This document shows positions 1 through 8,717 of a stretch of 64,000 bases of DNA, in pieces; positions within the stretch are counted from its first letter, which is position 1; each line of letters opens with the position of its first letter. This DNA is from Pedobacter sp. SYSU D00535 (GTDB taxonomy: Bacteria; Bacteroidota; Bacteroidia; Sphingobacteriales; Sphingobacteriaceae), in assembly GCF_017355855.1 (NCBI RefSeq), contig NZ_JAFEWD010000003.1:62001-126000 (forward strand), written 5' to 3'. Position numbers and translations under genes: made by a program. A model generated the notes under the pieces. The model saw nothing but the letters and a program-made list of their open reading frames with translations, did no database searches and had not been told where the DNA came from.

Positions 1-1
1 A

Positions 2-541
2 AAATATATTGCCCGAATGGATGCTGATGACTTATCTTTTCCAACAAGAATCCAAAAGCAAGTAAATTTTATGGAGGCTCACCCGGAGATAGATTTACTC
101 GGCTCATCTATTATTGCATTCGGTGAATCCGGAAATTTTCTTTATCGGTATATTGCTCCTCAGAGTCATTACGAGCTTGTTAAAAATATAAGTAATGGTA
201 TTCCCCTGTATCACCCGACCTGGTTCGGAAAGAAAGAGTGGTTTTTTAGATGGCGATACCGGAATTTTTTTTTAAAATACGGGGGAGAAGATTTTGACTT
301 ATTGTTAAGATCATTCAGCAGTAGCCATTTCGCCTCCTTGCAAGAGCCTTTATTAGCCTACCGCCATGTGTTTTCTATTAGAAGAATTTCCTATAATACG
401 ATCCGAATGGTCACGTCGCTTTTCAAGAGCAATTATCGGAAAGAAGCAGCTTTGGTGCTTCTCAAATTTACTCCGAAGTTGTTTATTAGTTTTACGCTTG
501 TCACCTTCCGTAACCTTAAATACAGGAATTTGAAAAGATAA
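2..541 (+). CDS. Glycosyltransferase family 2, 3' part only
   Basis: The gene runs in from beyond the left edge of the window, so the N-terminal nucleotide-binding half is missing. The visible part opens with the residues ARMDADDLS, which is the DxD-type metal/nucleotide-sugar motif of GT-A family 2 enzymes, followed by PTRIQKQVNFM and PEIDLLGS, a run typical of family 2 transferases that act on cell-surface glycans. An EDFDLLLR segment resembles the acceptor-side ED motif. The C-terminal end is basic and hydrophobic, which fits association with the inner membrane. The sugar donor and acceptor cannot be told from sequence. The next two genes, on the other strand, also look like glycan-modifying genes, so this is probably the edge of a polysaccharide cluster. 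The last codon before the stop gives a Lys-Arg terminus. Confidence 0.8.
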   Translation, partial: KYIARMDADDLSFPTRIQKQVNFMEAHPEIDLLGSSIIAFGESGNFLYRYIAPQSHYELVKNISNGIPLYHPTWFGKKEWFFRWRYRNFFLKYGGEDFDLLLRSFSSSHFASLQEPLLAYRHVFSIRRISYNTIRMVTSLFKSNYRKEAALVLLKFTPKLFISFTLVTFRNLKYRNLKR

Positions 542-573
542 TTTCACTCTTGTATGTTAATCCACTATGTGCT

Positions 574-1410
574 TTAGCTCCACTTTGCATGCCAATCGCA
601 CCAGAACCCGTAATTTAAAGCATTTTTTTTGCTGTAATAAGCTTCTCTATGATAGAGTAGAGTAGCCCTGGCAGTATTAAAATCGAGCCATGGGCCGGAA
701 ATATCGTCACCGAAAGGCCCTGAACAGCCTGGTAAAAAGTGGTGGCCAAATATCTTGCTCAGTTTATGACGGTAGCTTCTCAAAAAAATATAGTTATACC
801 TAGCCCTCATCCTTATTCGGCCTAGAAAATCAAGGGTATAAAACTGTTCATCTGGCAACAATGGAAGGAGAGTTGTCTGGTCAACAAGTTTGAATTTTGT
901 ATAGCCTAACTTACGTAGAAGTAGAAGCGTCTCTAGTGCTTCGCCATTTCCTAGCTGTTTCTCTTGTCCGATGCATTCTGTTTCAACTGAAATAAGTTCA
1001 GGCCTTTCTGCAATGCTGAACAAGGATTGAAGCGCATGTTTATCAGAGCCTTCTATATCGATCTTGCAGTAAGAAGGCATCCCAAATTCCTCGATCAACG
1101 AAAGTAAAGTTCTAGCTTTAACAGTAACGGTGTCCTTTAGGGCTTCCTGTCTGTTAGCTATATCAAAATTTAATGAGGACCATACACTTTCCTGGCTAAT
1201 GTTGAAGTTGGCGTATCCTTCGAAATTAGAAATAGCACAATTAATGAGAGTGAGCTGGCCAGAATTAATATAGGGTCCAAATTTTGTCCCAACTGCAGCA
1301 ACACACTGAGGGTTAGCGTCTATTGCGACTACCTTAAAACCTTTTTTTAAAAAATAATCTGAATCTTCTCCTAAATGGAAACCGATATCAAAAATTAACT
1401 CTTCACTCAC
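574..1410 (-). CDS. FkbM family SAM-dependent methyltransferase
   Basis: This 278-residue protein has the FkbM methyltransferase layout. Near residues 6-20 is a glycine-rich SAM-binding loop (FDIGFHLGEDS), then an acidic residue at the end of the second strand (VVAIDANP), and in the middle a CKIDIEGSD segment, the conserved (D/E)IEG stretch of the family. FkbM enzymes mostly O-methylate sugars or lipids, often in glycan clusters. The start codon overlaps the end of the upstream glycosyltransferase gene by 8 bp, so the two are probably cotranscribed and translationally coupled. I infer methylation of a surface glycan, but the substrate is unknown. The C-terminal third (after about residue 190) is less typical and rich in aromatic and basic residues. 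Confidence 0.75.
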   Translation of the reverse strand: MSEELIFDIGFHLGEDSDYFLKKGFKVVAIDANPQCVAAVGTKFGPYINSGQLTLINCAISNFEGYANFNISQESVWSSLNFDIANRQEALKDTVTVKARTLLSLIEEFGMPSYCKIDIEGSDKHALQSLFSIAERPELISVETECIGQEKQLGNGEALETLLLLRKLGYTKFKLVDQTTLLPLLPDEQFYTLDFLGRIRMRARYNYIFLRSYRHKLSKIFGHHFLPGCSGPFGDDISGPWLDFNTARATLLYHREAYYSKKNALNYGFWCDWHAKWS

Positions 1411-2284
1411 TATTTCTTCTATTTCGGCAATAGTAAATAAAAAACGTCTTAAAAAATATGGTTTTTTTAGTTCGTCTGGCTAAACTAATGCCCCTCTTAA
1501 ATGCAAGTAGGAAGTATATTAAGCTGTCAAGGGGGCTATTTCTCTCAATGTTTCGTGCTCCCTGGCAAAAAAAACTATATCTCAAATTCAATTTCAAAAC
1601 ATCGGTTTCATTGTTAGAAAAATTTTGGTGGCCAATTGCCCCTGTAAGGCAAAAGGAAGGGTGTATTTTTTTAAGTCGTTCAATAAACTGAAGGTCGCTA
1701 AAATCAAGTTTGACTTTCTCATTGTATTTTCCCGCTTCAAAGAAAGCGGTTTTTGAGATAAGTAGGCCGCTATTTACCGGCACGATTTTTTTTAAATGAT
1801 AAATTCCAGGAGCTACATCACTGAGACGATGGCCACTCTTGTATTTGTACTTAGCAGGGGAAAATATCCCTATCTCGTCAAAAAGCTTCGGTGCAAATAA
1901 TGTTACGCAGGGATAAGTTTCTACTGCGATCTGCGTTTTGTGAAAAAAGTCGGTTGAAAAAGTAGTGTCTTGATCTAATAATAATAGCCACTTTTTATCG
2001 GATCGTTCCTTGATAAGGTCTGCTCCGAAGTTATAGGCGACACCGAGGCCTCCATTGAGAGGATTGTGGCAATAGAGGATGTTTAATCTATTATATTTGA
2101 AGTAATTAGGGTAATCCTGCGGTCTTGGGCTGTTATTATAAACCAGCATGTCCAATTCGCTTTCCGCGTCCTCTAGGGATCTATTTAAGGACATTAAAGT
2201 AGAAGAATCTTCGAGCCGGGTTTCGTATAATACAAGTACGGCAAATACACTCTTTATTGCAAACATTATTAATAGTAGGGGCAT
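1403..2284 (-). CDS. Glycosyltransferase family 2 (rhamnosyltransferase-like)
   Basis: This is a 293-residue GT-A fold transferase. It has a Val/Ala-rich first strand (about residues 10-20), a VYNNS segment near 48-52, a GGLGVAYNFG stretch near 78-87 as in rhamnosyltransferases (the usual form is N-x-G-x-A-x-x-x-N-x-G), and LDQDT at 103-107 as the metal-binding DxD equivalent. This combination is typical of WbbL/RfbF-like rhamnosyltransferases that build O-antigen or capsular glycans, but the sugar specificity is inference. A second ATG at 2266 (residue 7) is an equally plausible start. The gene is followed with an 8-bp overlap by the FkbM methyltransferase gene. The DNA here looks more AT-rich than the core genes downstream, as is common for glycan loci, though I have not computed it. 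Confidence 0.75.
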   Translation of the reverse strand: MPLLLIMFAIKSVFAVLVLYETRLEDSSTLMSLNRSLEDAESELDMLVYNNSPRPQDYPNYFKYNRLNILYCHNPLNGGLGVAYNFGADLIKERSDKKWLLLLDQDTTFSTDFFHKTQIAVETYPCVTLFAPKLFDEIGIFSPAKYKYKSGHRLSDVAPGIYHLKKIVPVNSGLLISKTAFFEAGKYNEKVKLDFSDLQFIERLKKIHPSFCLTGAIGHQNFSNNETDVLKLNLRYSFFCQGARNIERNSPLDSLIYFLLAFKRGISLARRTKKTIFFKTFFIYYCRNRRNSE

Positions 2285-2597
2285 GTGTACAAGAAAAACG
2301 AGAGTTTCCTCCGCTGCTCGCCCACTAGATCCGGGCAGCTCTTAGCGGCTTTTTAGTTTCGGGTTCTTTATACTCTCTCTAGCACCTTTTTTCTAAGTAC
2401 ATGTTCCAACACTACTGGTTTATATATTAATTATCTGGCGGAACCTCATGGTTATCCTCTATATTTATACGTGGTACACGAAGGATAAAAAAATCTAATC
2501 ATCAGCTTAACGTATACTTTATTATAGGAGAAATTCGAGCTTGAGGTAGGTGGAGATGGATGCAAGAAGCTAGATTAATACCGGAATTCGCGCCCTC
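2285..2597. other. Intergenic stretch without a recognised gene
   Basis: About 310 bp separate the start of the glycosyltransferase gene from the end of dxs, both on the minus strand. I see no convincing reading frame, tRNA or strong hairpin with a T-run. The stretch presumably contains the promoter of the glycosyltransferase-FkbM pair and the 3' end of the dxs transcript, but no good TAnnTTTG element could be picked out with confidence. Confidence 0.5.
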
Positions 2598-4526
2598 CTA
2601 ACTTGCAATCGTACTTGTTGCCCGGCTTACCGCCATCTCCCTTACCGCTGAAGCAATCGCCGCAGCATCAAATCCACATTCAGCCCAGAGCTCCGGTTGT
2701 TCGCCGTGCTCGATTACTTTGTCGGGGATGCCAAGTCGAACTACTTTAGCGGCATAGCCATTATCTGCCAAGAATTCCAGGACTGCACTTCCCATTCCCC
2801 CCTGGATGCAACCGTCTTCTACGGTAATGACCTTCTGGAATTTAGAAAATACCTGATGCAGCAATTCTTCGTCCAGGGGCTTGACAAAACGCAGGTCGTA
2901 ATGGGCAGGGTTGATTCCTTCGGTATTCAACTCCAGGCAGGCTTTCACTGCCTCATTCCCGATATGGCCAATGGAAAGGATGGCAACATCTTCTCCGTCG
3001 CAGATCTTTCTTCCTTTCCCTACTGGTATGGCATTGAAAGGGCGGCGCCAGTCGGCCATCACACCATTCCCTCTTGGGTAGCGGATGGAGAAGGGGCCCA
3101 TGTTTTCCTGCTGCGCAGTGTACATCAGGTTCCGAAGTTCTTCTTCGTTCATCGGTGCTGACACGATCATGTTCGGAATGCAACGGAAGTAAGCGATATC
3201 GTAAGCACCATGATGAGTAGGACCGTCAGCCCCGGCGATCCCGGCCCTGTCCAGGCAGAAGACTACGTTTAGCTTCTGAAGCGCAACATCGTGTATCACC
3301 TGGTCGTAGGCCCGCTGCATAAAGCTGGAATAGATGTTACAAAAGGGAACCAGCCCTTGTGTAGCAAGTCCTGCCGAGAACGTCACCGCATGTTGTTCTG
3401 CAATGCCTACGTCGAAAGCCCGGTTAGGCATGGCTTTCATCATAATATTTAGAGAACTGCCGCTCGGCATTGCCGGCGTGATTCCCATAATTTGCACATT
3501 CTGCTCCGCAAGTTCGACGAGGGTATGGCCGAAAACGTCCTGGTATTTGGGAGGCTGCGGCTTATCGCTAACAGTTTTCTTGATCTCACCGGTGATCTTA
3601 TCGAAAAGACCTGGTGCATGCCACTTCGTTTGATCTTTTTCGGCCAGAGCGAAACCTTTGCCTTTCACCGTAACACAATGTAGAAGCTTCGGTCCGGGAA
3701 TCTCTCTCAGATCCTTCAGTACTTTTACCAAGTGTTTGACATCGTGTCCGTCAATAGGGCCGAAGTAGCGGAATTTCAAGGCCTCAAAGAAGTTGCTTTT
3801 TTTAAGAAGTGTTCCTTTAATGCTCTTTTCAATCTTTTTTACGATCTGATGCGCATTCGGTCCCAGCTCTGAGAGCTTGCCCAGGACATTGGATATATCG
3901 TCGCGGAACTTATTGTATTGTTTGGAAGTGGTGATGTCGGTCAGGTATTCCTTCAGCGCGCCCACATTTGGGTCGATCGACATGTTATTGTCGTTCAGGA
4001 TCACCAGAAGATTGGAGTTTTCAATGCCCGCGTGGTTAAGTGCTTCGAAGGCCATCCCTGCCGTCATCGACCCGTCTCCAATGACTGCCACGTGTTGCCG
4101 GTCGGTTTCTCCCTTGTAGTGCGAGGCAACCGCCATTCCCAAGGCAGCAGAAATAGAAGTAGAAGAATGACCTACACCGAAGGTGTCATATTCACTTTCC
4201 GATCTTTTTGGAAATCCACTGATCCCGCCGTAGATGCGGTTGGTGTGGAATATATTGCGGCGGCCTGTTAGTATTTTATGTCCGTAAGCCTGGTGGCCTA
4301 CGTCCCATACCAGCTGATCATAAGGGGTATTCAGCACATAGTGAAGAGCAACAGAAAGCTCCACCACACCGAGACTGGCTGCAAAATGCCCACCATTTAC
4401 GGAAACTACATCAATGATGTATTGCCTCAACTCTTTACAGACTCTTTCAAGCTCTGCCTCGTTAAGTTTCCTTAGATCAGAAGGGTAATTGATTTTTTCT
4501 AACAGTTCTCCCGCTTTTACTTCCAT
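2598..4526 (-). CDS. dxs: 1-deoxy-D-xylulose-5-phosphate synthase
   Basis: DXS makes 1-deoxyxylulose 5-phosphate from pyruvate and glyceraldehyde 3-phosphate with thiamine diphosphate, the first step of the MEP isoprenoid pathway. The 642-residue protein is full length. It shows GGHFAASLG near residue 46, [11 protein letters not shown] near 74, the ThDP-binding motif GDG at 150-152 with LNDNNMSI about 28 residues later, the pyrimidine-domain segment [14 protein letters not shown], and a transketolase C-terminal domain. The frame stays open upstream to 4619, but that extension encodes a hydrophobic run unlike the family, and the ATG at 4524-4526 (MEVKAGELL) gives the normal N-terminus. It is transcribed divergently from scpA. 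No thiamine-pyrophosphate riboswitch is seen upstream. Confidence 0.97.
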   Translation of the reverse strand: MEVKAGELLEKINYPSDLRKLNEAELERVCKELRQYIIDVVSVNGGHFAASLGVVELSVALHYVLNTPYDQLVWDVGHQAYGHKILTGRRNIFHTNRIYGGISGFPKRSESEYDTFGVGHSSTSISAALGMAVASHYKGETDRQHVAVIGDGSMTAGMAFEALNHAGIENSNLLVILNDNNMSIDPNVGALKEYLTDITTSKQYNKFRDDISNVLGKLSELGPNAHQIVKKIEKSIKGTLLKKSNFFEALKFRYFGPIDGHDVKHLVKVLKDLREIPGPKLLHCVTVKGKGFALAEKDQTKWHAPGLFDKITGEIKKTVSDKPQPPKYQDVFGHTLVELAEQNVQIMGITPAMPSGSSLNIMMKAMPNRAFDVGIAEQHAVTFSAGLATQGLVPFCNIYSSFMQRAYDQVIHDVALQKLNVVFCLDRAGIAGADGPTHHGAYDIAYFRCIPNMIVSAPMNEEELRNLMYTAQQENMGPFSIRYPRGNGVMADWRRPFNAIPVGKGRKICDGEDVAILSIGHIGNEAVKACLELNTEGINPAHYDLRFVKPLDEELLHQVFSKFQKVITVEDGCIQGGMGSAVLEFLADNGYAAKVVRLGIPDKVIEHGEQPELWAECGFDAAAIASAVREMAVSRATSTIAS

Positions 4527-4628
4527 TCGGTAGCAAATAAAAAATAAAGCTACAAAGTAACTCAATATTATCCATAAAATAATTGTAAACTGCAGCTTTC
4601 TTTGCTGTTTAAAGAGCAATTAAATACT

Positions 4629-4636
4629 TATTTTTG
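4629..4636 (+). promoter_or_regulatory. Candidate -7 element upstream of scpA
   Basis: TATTTTTG matches the Bacteroidota -7 consensus TAnnTTTG exactly and ends 7 nt before the GTG start of scpA. A TTTG occurs 24 nt further upstream (4601-4604), slightly beyond the usual spacing. Transcription would start almost at the start codon. Confidence 0.4.
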
Positions 4637-4643
4637 AGCCCTT

Positions 4644-5399
4644 GTGATACAGCAGGATACGTTTGAGATTAAGCTGCCGCAGTTCGAAGGGCCGTTTGAC
4701 TTGCTTTTATTCTTTATTGAGCGGGACGAGCTGGACGTGCACGACATTCCGATTGCTAAAATCACCGACGATTTTCTTGCCTATATCCAGCAAATGAATG
4801 CTTTAAACATTGAGCTGGCCAGTGAATTTATTTTCATTGCTGCCACCTTGATGAGGATCAAAGCAAAATTCCTGTTGCCAAGGCCGGATTTTGATGAGAA
4901 TGGGAACGAGATTGACCTCAAGAAAGACCTCGTTCAGAAACTATTGGAGTACAAGAAGTTTAAACAAGCCTCGGAAGAGCTAAGGCTACTCGAGGAACTT
5001 CGTTTTAAACAGGAGAAAAGGGGAAACATACGAGCAGATTTACAGACCATTGCCGAGACTTCAGAGCCGGGAGAGGAACTGTCTTCCTTAGGGTTATACC
5101 GGCTGATGATGGTTTATGAAAAGGCGATGTCGCGGTACAAACAGCGGGTAGTGGAGGTAACACATACGGTAGTGCAGTATCCCTACACTATCGAGCGTCA
5201 GAAAAAGATCATTTCGGACATGCTGGCGCTGAACAGGCAAATGGACTTTTCAGAAATGGTGAAGAGCTCGGAGAACAAAGTGCATTTTGTGTATAATTTC
5301 CTGGCGATGCTGGAAATGTTGCAGCAACAGCTGATTGACATTCAGATCGGACTGGGCTTTAATAATTTTTCGGTGGCTGAGAAGGAAGCTGCTTTTTAG
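4644..5399 (+). CDS. scpA: Segregation and condensation protein A (kleisin)
   Basis: ScpA is the kleisin that bridges the SMC dimer and recruits ScpB, compacting and segregating the chromosome. The 251-residue protein begins with the family signature: FEGPFDLLLFFIERDELDV lies near residues 14-32, followed by IPIAKITDDFLAYI and a LASEFIFIAATLM helix, which is the SMC-neck-binding N-terminal domain. A charged linker follows, then a C-terminal winged-helix region (FSEMV...FLAMLEML). The start is a GTG with a -7-like box just upstream. glyA follows after 27 bp, probably in the same transcript. scpB is not in the window. Confidence 0.93.
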   Translation: MIQQDTFEIKLPQFEGPFDLLLFFIERDELDVHDIPIAKITDDFLAYIQQMNALNIELASEFIFIAATLMRIKAKFLLPRPDFDENGNEIDLKKDLVQKLLEYKKFKQASEELRLLEELRFKQEKRGNIRADLQTIAETSEPGEELSSLGLYRLMMVYEKAMSRYKQRVVEVTHTVVQYPYTIERQKKIISDMLALNRQMDFSEMVKSSENKVHFVYNFLAMLEMLQQQLIDIQIGLGFNNFSVAEKEAAF

Positions 5400-5426
5400 G
5401 ATTGAATATTTAACCAACAACAAATA

Positions 5427-6698
5427 ATGAAGAAAGATAAAGTCATCTTTAAGCTGATCGATGAAGAGCAGGAACGCCAGGAGAGCGGACTGGAACTGAT
5501 CGCATCTGAAAACTTTGTAAGTAAGCAGGTAATGGAAGCTGCGGGTTCTGTGCTTACCAATAAGTATGCAGAAGGATTACCAGGGAAACGTTACTATGGT
5601 GGTTGCGAAGTGGTCGATCAGATTGAGTCAATCGCGATTGAGCGGGCGAAGGAACTGTTCGGCGCTGAATGGGTGAACGTTCAGCCTCACTCTGGTGCGC
5701 AGGCGAACGCTGCGGTATTTTTAGCATTGTTGCAGCCCGGCGATAAGATCCTTGGTTTTGATCTGGCTCATGGTGGTCACCTTACCCATGGTTCTCCTGT
5801 GAATGCTTCCGGTAAATTATACCAGCCTTTTTTCTACGGTGTAGAGAAAGAGACAGGAAGAATTAACTACAAGCAGCTTGAAGAAACGGCTTTAACTGAA
5901 AAACCAAAACTGATCATTTGCGGTGCTTCTGCTTATTCACGTGAGTGGGATTACAAATTCATCCGTCAGGTGGCTGATCAAATTGGCGCTTTGGTGTTGG
6001 CTGATATTTCTCACCCTGCTGGTTTGATCGCCAGAGGACTGTTGGACGATCCACTTCCTCATTGCCACATCGTAACGACTACTACCCACAAAACTCTTCG
6101 CGGACCTCGCGGTGGTATGATCATGTTGGGTAAAGATTTTGAAAATCCTTACGGATTGAAAACTCCTAAAGGCGAGACCAGAATGATGTCTTCTTTATTG
6201 GATATGGCCGTGTTCCCGGGAACACAGGGCGGACCATTAGAGCACGTAATTGCTGCTAAAGCGGTTGCTTTTGGTGAAGCTTTGAGCGATGACTACATGA
6301 AGTACGTGGTTCAGGTGAAAAAGAACGCGGCTGCGATGGCAGAGGCATTGGTTGAAAAAGGCTTCGAGATCATTTCTGGCGGAACAGACAACCACCTGAT
6401 GCTGATCGATCTTCGGAATAAAGGTATTACCGGTAAAGCTGCTGAAGCTGCTCTTCAGAAAGCGCACATCACCGTAAATAAAAACATGGTTCCGTTCGAC
6501 GACAAATCACCATTCGTGACTTCCGGAATTCGGGTGGGTACTGCAGCAATCACTACTCGCGGATTGAAGGAAAAGCACATGGCGAAGATTGTAGATTACA
6601 TCGATACCGTGATCTCAGATCCTGAGAACGAAAGCAGCCTGAAGAAGGTTCGTAAGAAGGTAGAAGAGATGATGGAAGAGCATCCATTGTATAAGTAA
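5427..6698 (+). CDS. glyA: Serine hydroxymethyltransferase
   Basis: GlyA interconverts serine and glycine while charging tetrahydrofolate with a one-carbon unit, using pyridoxal phosphate. The 423-residue protein is full length. SENFVSKQV near residue 27, [14 protein letters not shown] near 46-59, and [13 protein letters not shown] near 85-97 form the substrate and cofactor pocket. The PLP-binding lysine is K222 in [14 protein letters not shown]. The gene follows scpA by 27 bp and ends before a clear rho-independent terminator, so it is the last gene of that transcript. Glycine made here would feed the glycine cleavage system, whose H protein is encoded at 32.3 kb. Confidence 0.97.
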   Translation: MKKDKVIFKLIDEEQERQESGLELIASENFVSKQVMEAAGSVLTNKYAEGLPGKRYYGGCEVVDQIESIAIERAKELFGAEWVNVQPHSGAQANAAVFLALLQPGDKILGFDLAHGGHLTHGSPVNASGKLYQPFFYGVEKETGRINYKQLEETALTEKPKLIICGASAYSREWDYKFIRQVADQIGALVLADISHPAGLIARGLLDDPLPHCHIVTTTTHKTLRGPRGGMIMLGKDFENPYGLKTPKGETRMMSSLLDMAVFPGTQGGPLEHVIAAKAVAFGEALSDDYMKYVVQVKKNAAAMAEALVEKGFEIISGGTDNHLMLIDLRNKGITGKAAEAALQKAHITVNKNMVPFDDKSPFVTSGIRVGTAAITTRGLKEKHMAKIVDYIDTVISDPENESSLKKVRKKVEEMMEEHPLYK

Positions 6699-6720
6699 GA
6701 TCTTCGGAGATAAAAATGAG

Positions 6721-6745
6721 AAAGGAGCTTTAGGCTCCTTTTTTT
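6721..6745 (+). terminator. Rho-independent terminator of glyA
   Basis: An 8-bp stem AAAGGAGC/GCTCCTTT with a 5-nt loop runs straight into a T tract, 22 bp after the glyA stop codon. Confidence 0.85.
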
Positions 6746-6973
6746 ATGATCCATCCGCTGTGACCGGATGACTCTCTGCATCCAGTTATTGTCATCTGAC
6801 CACGAATTATTACCAGTCATTGTCTCCGGACGGATAAATCCTAGCTTCCAATTTACTCTTGTCAAGGCTCTTTCTTTCCGAGAATACGTACGGTAAGGGG
6901 ATCAATAAATGCGGAAGGGTCTGAAGGATATTGTTTGGGAGGAGAATTATCACGAGGCGCTTATCAAATTCCA

Positions 6974-7070
6974 CCTAAAAAAGAAAAAGCCGGTCGCCTA
7001 AGGCTCCCAGCTCTTTCATCTAAATTAACGCTCTCGGTATCCTTTTACCGTTTCGCGGAGGAAAGGTTAC
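6974..7070. repeat. Direct repeat, copy 1
   Basis: The first ~62 bp (6974-7035) match 7244-7306 with only a few differences around a poly-A tract and a hairpin loop. The similarity then fades, but AAAGGTTAC reappears at the matching offset (7062-7070 against 7332-7340). Read on the minus strand, the start of the repeat resembles an intrinsic terminator (AGCC/GGCT stem followed by a T-rich tract), but with a weaker 4-bp stem than copy 2. Confidence 0.7.
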
Positions 7071-7118
7071 AGGAAATTCATAATAATTTAATTAATGGAG
7101 ATAACCTTGTAAAATATA

Positions 7119-7207
7119 CCCGATGGCAACGGAAAGCCCGCAGCGAAGCAAAGGAAGTGTGAGGGTGCGAGGACTTGCAGTGTACAGCGGGACTGCAGGT
7201 GATCGGG
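7119..7207. repeat. GC-rich structured intergenic element
   Basis: The block is bounded by CCCGAT (7119-7124) and its inverse ATCGGG (7202-7207). Inside it TGCAGT (7176-7181) pairs with ACTGCA (7192-7197). Its composition differs from the AT-rich flanks. It resembles the short palindromic intergenic repeats dispersed in many bacterial genomes, but only one copy is present in this window, so calling it dispersed is inference. Confidence 0.4.
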
Positions 7208-7243
7208 CTGCTGGCGCACGTTTCCAAAAAAGAAAAGAAGCGC

Positions 7244-7340
7244 CCCTAAAAAGAAAAAGCCGGTCGCCATACGGCTTCCAGCTCTTTCATCTAAATTAAC
7301 GCTCTCAATTACTTGTACTGTATAACAAGCAAAAGGTTAC
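7244..7340. repeat. Direct repeat, copy 2
   Basis: This is the partner of the repeat at 6974-7070. It ends about 15 bp beyond the stop codon of the minus-strand lipoprotein gene and contains the better of the two terminator-like hairpins. Confidence 0.7.
7247..7276 (-). terminator. Probable terminator of the beta-helix lipoprotein gene
   Basis: On the minus strand AGCCG and CGGCT (7272-7276 with 7258-7262) form a stem with a 9-nt loop, followed by a T-rich tract of about 12 nt interrupted by one C. It lies about 80 bp after the stop codon of the gene at 7356-8711. It sits inside the duplicated segment. Confidence 0.6.
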
Positions 7341-7355
7341 TTTATTTTTAAAAAT

Positions 7356-8711
7356 TTACTGTATTTCGTAACTTCCTAAATCAGAGGGAAATATTCTCGG
7401 CTTGCCTGATAAATCCAGTTGTAGCCAGGACTCCTGTTGTAAATTCTTACCCTTATTTGCTGCCGGGCTTGTCGTGGAGAGCCTGAAGTTGCGGTTGCGG
7501 GGGTGTAAAAAGAGAGGATCCGCATTCAGAATATTTGCGGGCTCCAGGGTTTTGTCGCGACTTCGGATTAAATTGTTTTGGATTACTACAGAGTTTCCCA
7601 CGCTCTTCTGCTCGATATTCAATTCGTCTGTTAAACTTCCCCAAATGATGTTGTTGCTAAGGGTTAAGTTTAGCATGACAGTTTTAGCAGCTCCTTGCCT
7701 GTCTGTAAATTCCACCGACGGAGTGCTTCGGGAGAAATAATAGTTATAGTTCGCAAAAGTGTTCTGTATGAACGTATAGTTTCCACCTGAACTGGCATAG
7801 ATCAAATGCTGGCCGCAGTTAGAGATCAGGTTGTTAAAGCCGGTTACACTGGAGTTATGCGCCAGGATTCCTGCCATTGCCATGTTTCGGATTTTTGTAT
7901 TCGTGAGGAGTAGTTTAGGCTGGTCATTGAGTGAGGGTGAGTCCAATTCTAAAGCCGTGATACCGTTTTTAATGACCGCGTAGTTGATGCGGTTATCTTT
8001 GCTCGAAGGTAAAAAGTGAATCCCGTCCCATTGACCTGCTTCTTCCAGGTAGATGTTTTCAGGCCGGTCGCTGGCAAAGACAACGCTATCTGAAAGGGTA
8101 CCACGGACGTCGAGCTTTCCTTCCACTGAAATTTTTGCCCCCTTATGCAGGAAAACCTTAGTGCCTTTCTCGATAGTGAGCGTAGTATTTTCCCTAATTC
8201 TGAGCGTGCCATAGATTACGAAGGGTAGCTGATTATCCCAGATTTCGTCACTGTTGAGGCTCGCGTCTCTCAAGAAGCGGGCATTTTGTCCGTAAGCGCG
8301 AAGTTGGATACGCTGCAGATTCCCATTGGTAAGGAAACTTAGAGAATCGGAAACAACAAAGGGCAGTTGCTGCGAAGTAGGATCAATAGTCACCTTTACG
8401 AAAAGGTACATAGAGTCCTGAGCGCCAAGTTCATAGTCAAGAATGTGGTGCGTCGCCCGACCGTTGACATTCAGCTGGTAAGGTGATGAGCTTCCACCTT
8501 CCAGCTTTATCTCAGAAATTTTTACGGCTTGCTTGTTCGGGTTATATATTTTAATCCGCCGGGTGGTCGATCCCACGGAAGTGAAAATAGTATCAAAAAA
8601 GAGCGTGTCTGTTGAAAAGCGAAGTTTTGCAGATCGGTCTTTCAGGATTTCTCCTTTTCTACAAGAGATTAAAAACAGGATGGCCGATAAAAAGGTAAGG
8701 AGTAACTTCAT
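7356..8711 (-). CDS. Lipoprotein with predicted right-handed beta-helix fold
   Basis: This 451-residue protein has a lipoprotein signal (hydrophobic residues 3-16, then Cys17 in the context LISC), so it is probably anchored in the outer membrane. Residues 25-150 look like an immunoglobulin-like/ASPM-type beta domain (TDTLFFDTIFTSVGSTTRRIKI). The remainder contains short repeating Asn/Gly/Ile-rich turns of the kind found in parallel beta-helix proteins, with phrases such as NTTLTIEKGTKVFLHKGA and SNNIIWG. The family is widespread in Bacteroidota and unassigned. No catalytic residues can be named. It is 6 bp downstream of comF and probably cotranscribed with it. Confidence 0.7.
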   Translation of the reverse strand: MKLLLTFLSAILFLISCRKGEILKDRSAKLRFSTDTLFFDTIFTSVGSTTRRIKIYNPNKQAVKISEIKLEGGSSSPYQLNVNGRATHHILDYELGAQDSMYLFVKVTIDPTSQQLPFVVSDSLSFLTNGNLQRIQLRAYGQNARFLRDASLNSDEIWDNQLPFVIYGTLRIRENTTLTIEKGTKVFLHKGAKISVEGKLDVRGTLSDSVVFASDRPENIYLEEAGQWDGIHFLPSSKDNRINYAVIKNGITALELDSPSLNDQPKLLLTNTKIRNMAMAGILAHNSSVTGFNNLISNCGQHLIYASSGGNYTFIQNTFANYNYYFSRSTPSVEFTDRQGAAKTVMLNLTLSNNIIWGSLTDELNIEQKSVGNSVVIQNNLIRSRDKTLEPANILNADPLFLHPRNRNFRLSTTSPAANKGKNLQQESWLQLDLSGKPRIFPSDLGSYEIQ

Positions 8712-8717
8712 GGAAAA

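Larger units (their letters stand above)
6746..7355. other. Gene-free stretch with a duplicated segment and a structured element
   Basis: This 610-bp stretch lies between the glyA terminator and the end of the minus-strand lipoprotein gene. I find no convincing coding region. Reading frames of 60-90 codons occur on both strands but have no family resemblance and run through repeat sequence. Near 6752-6770 there is a CATCCG/CGGATG inverted repeat. The rest is made of two ~97-bp direct repeats (listed separately) separated by about 175 bp that includes a GC-rich, potentially folded block. Confidence 0.6.

Noticed and set aside
4527-4619. Upstream extension of dxs (31 extra codons with a hydrophobic run)
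   Set aside because: DXS is a soluble cytosolic enzyme, and the ATG at 4526 gives the family N-terminus; the extension is a chance open frame.
6935-7270. Short reading frames on both strands in the intergenic repeat region
   Set aside because: They run through the direct repeat and structured block, have no family resemblance, and one is read across a terminator-like hairpin.
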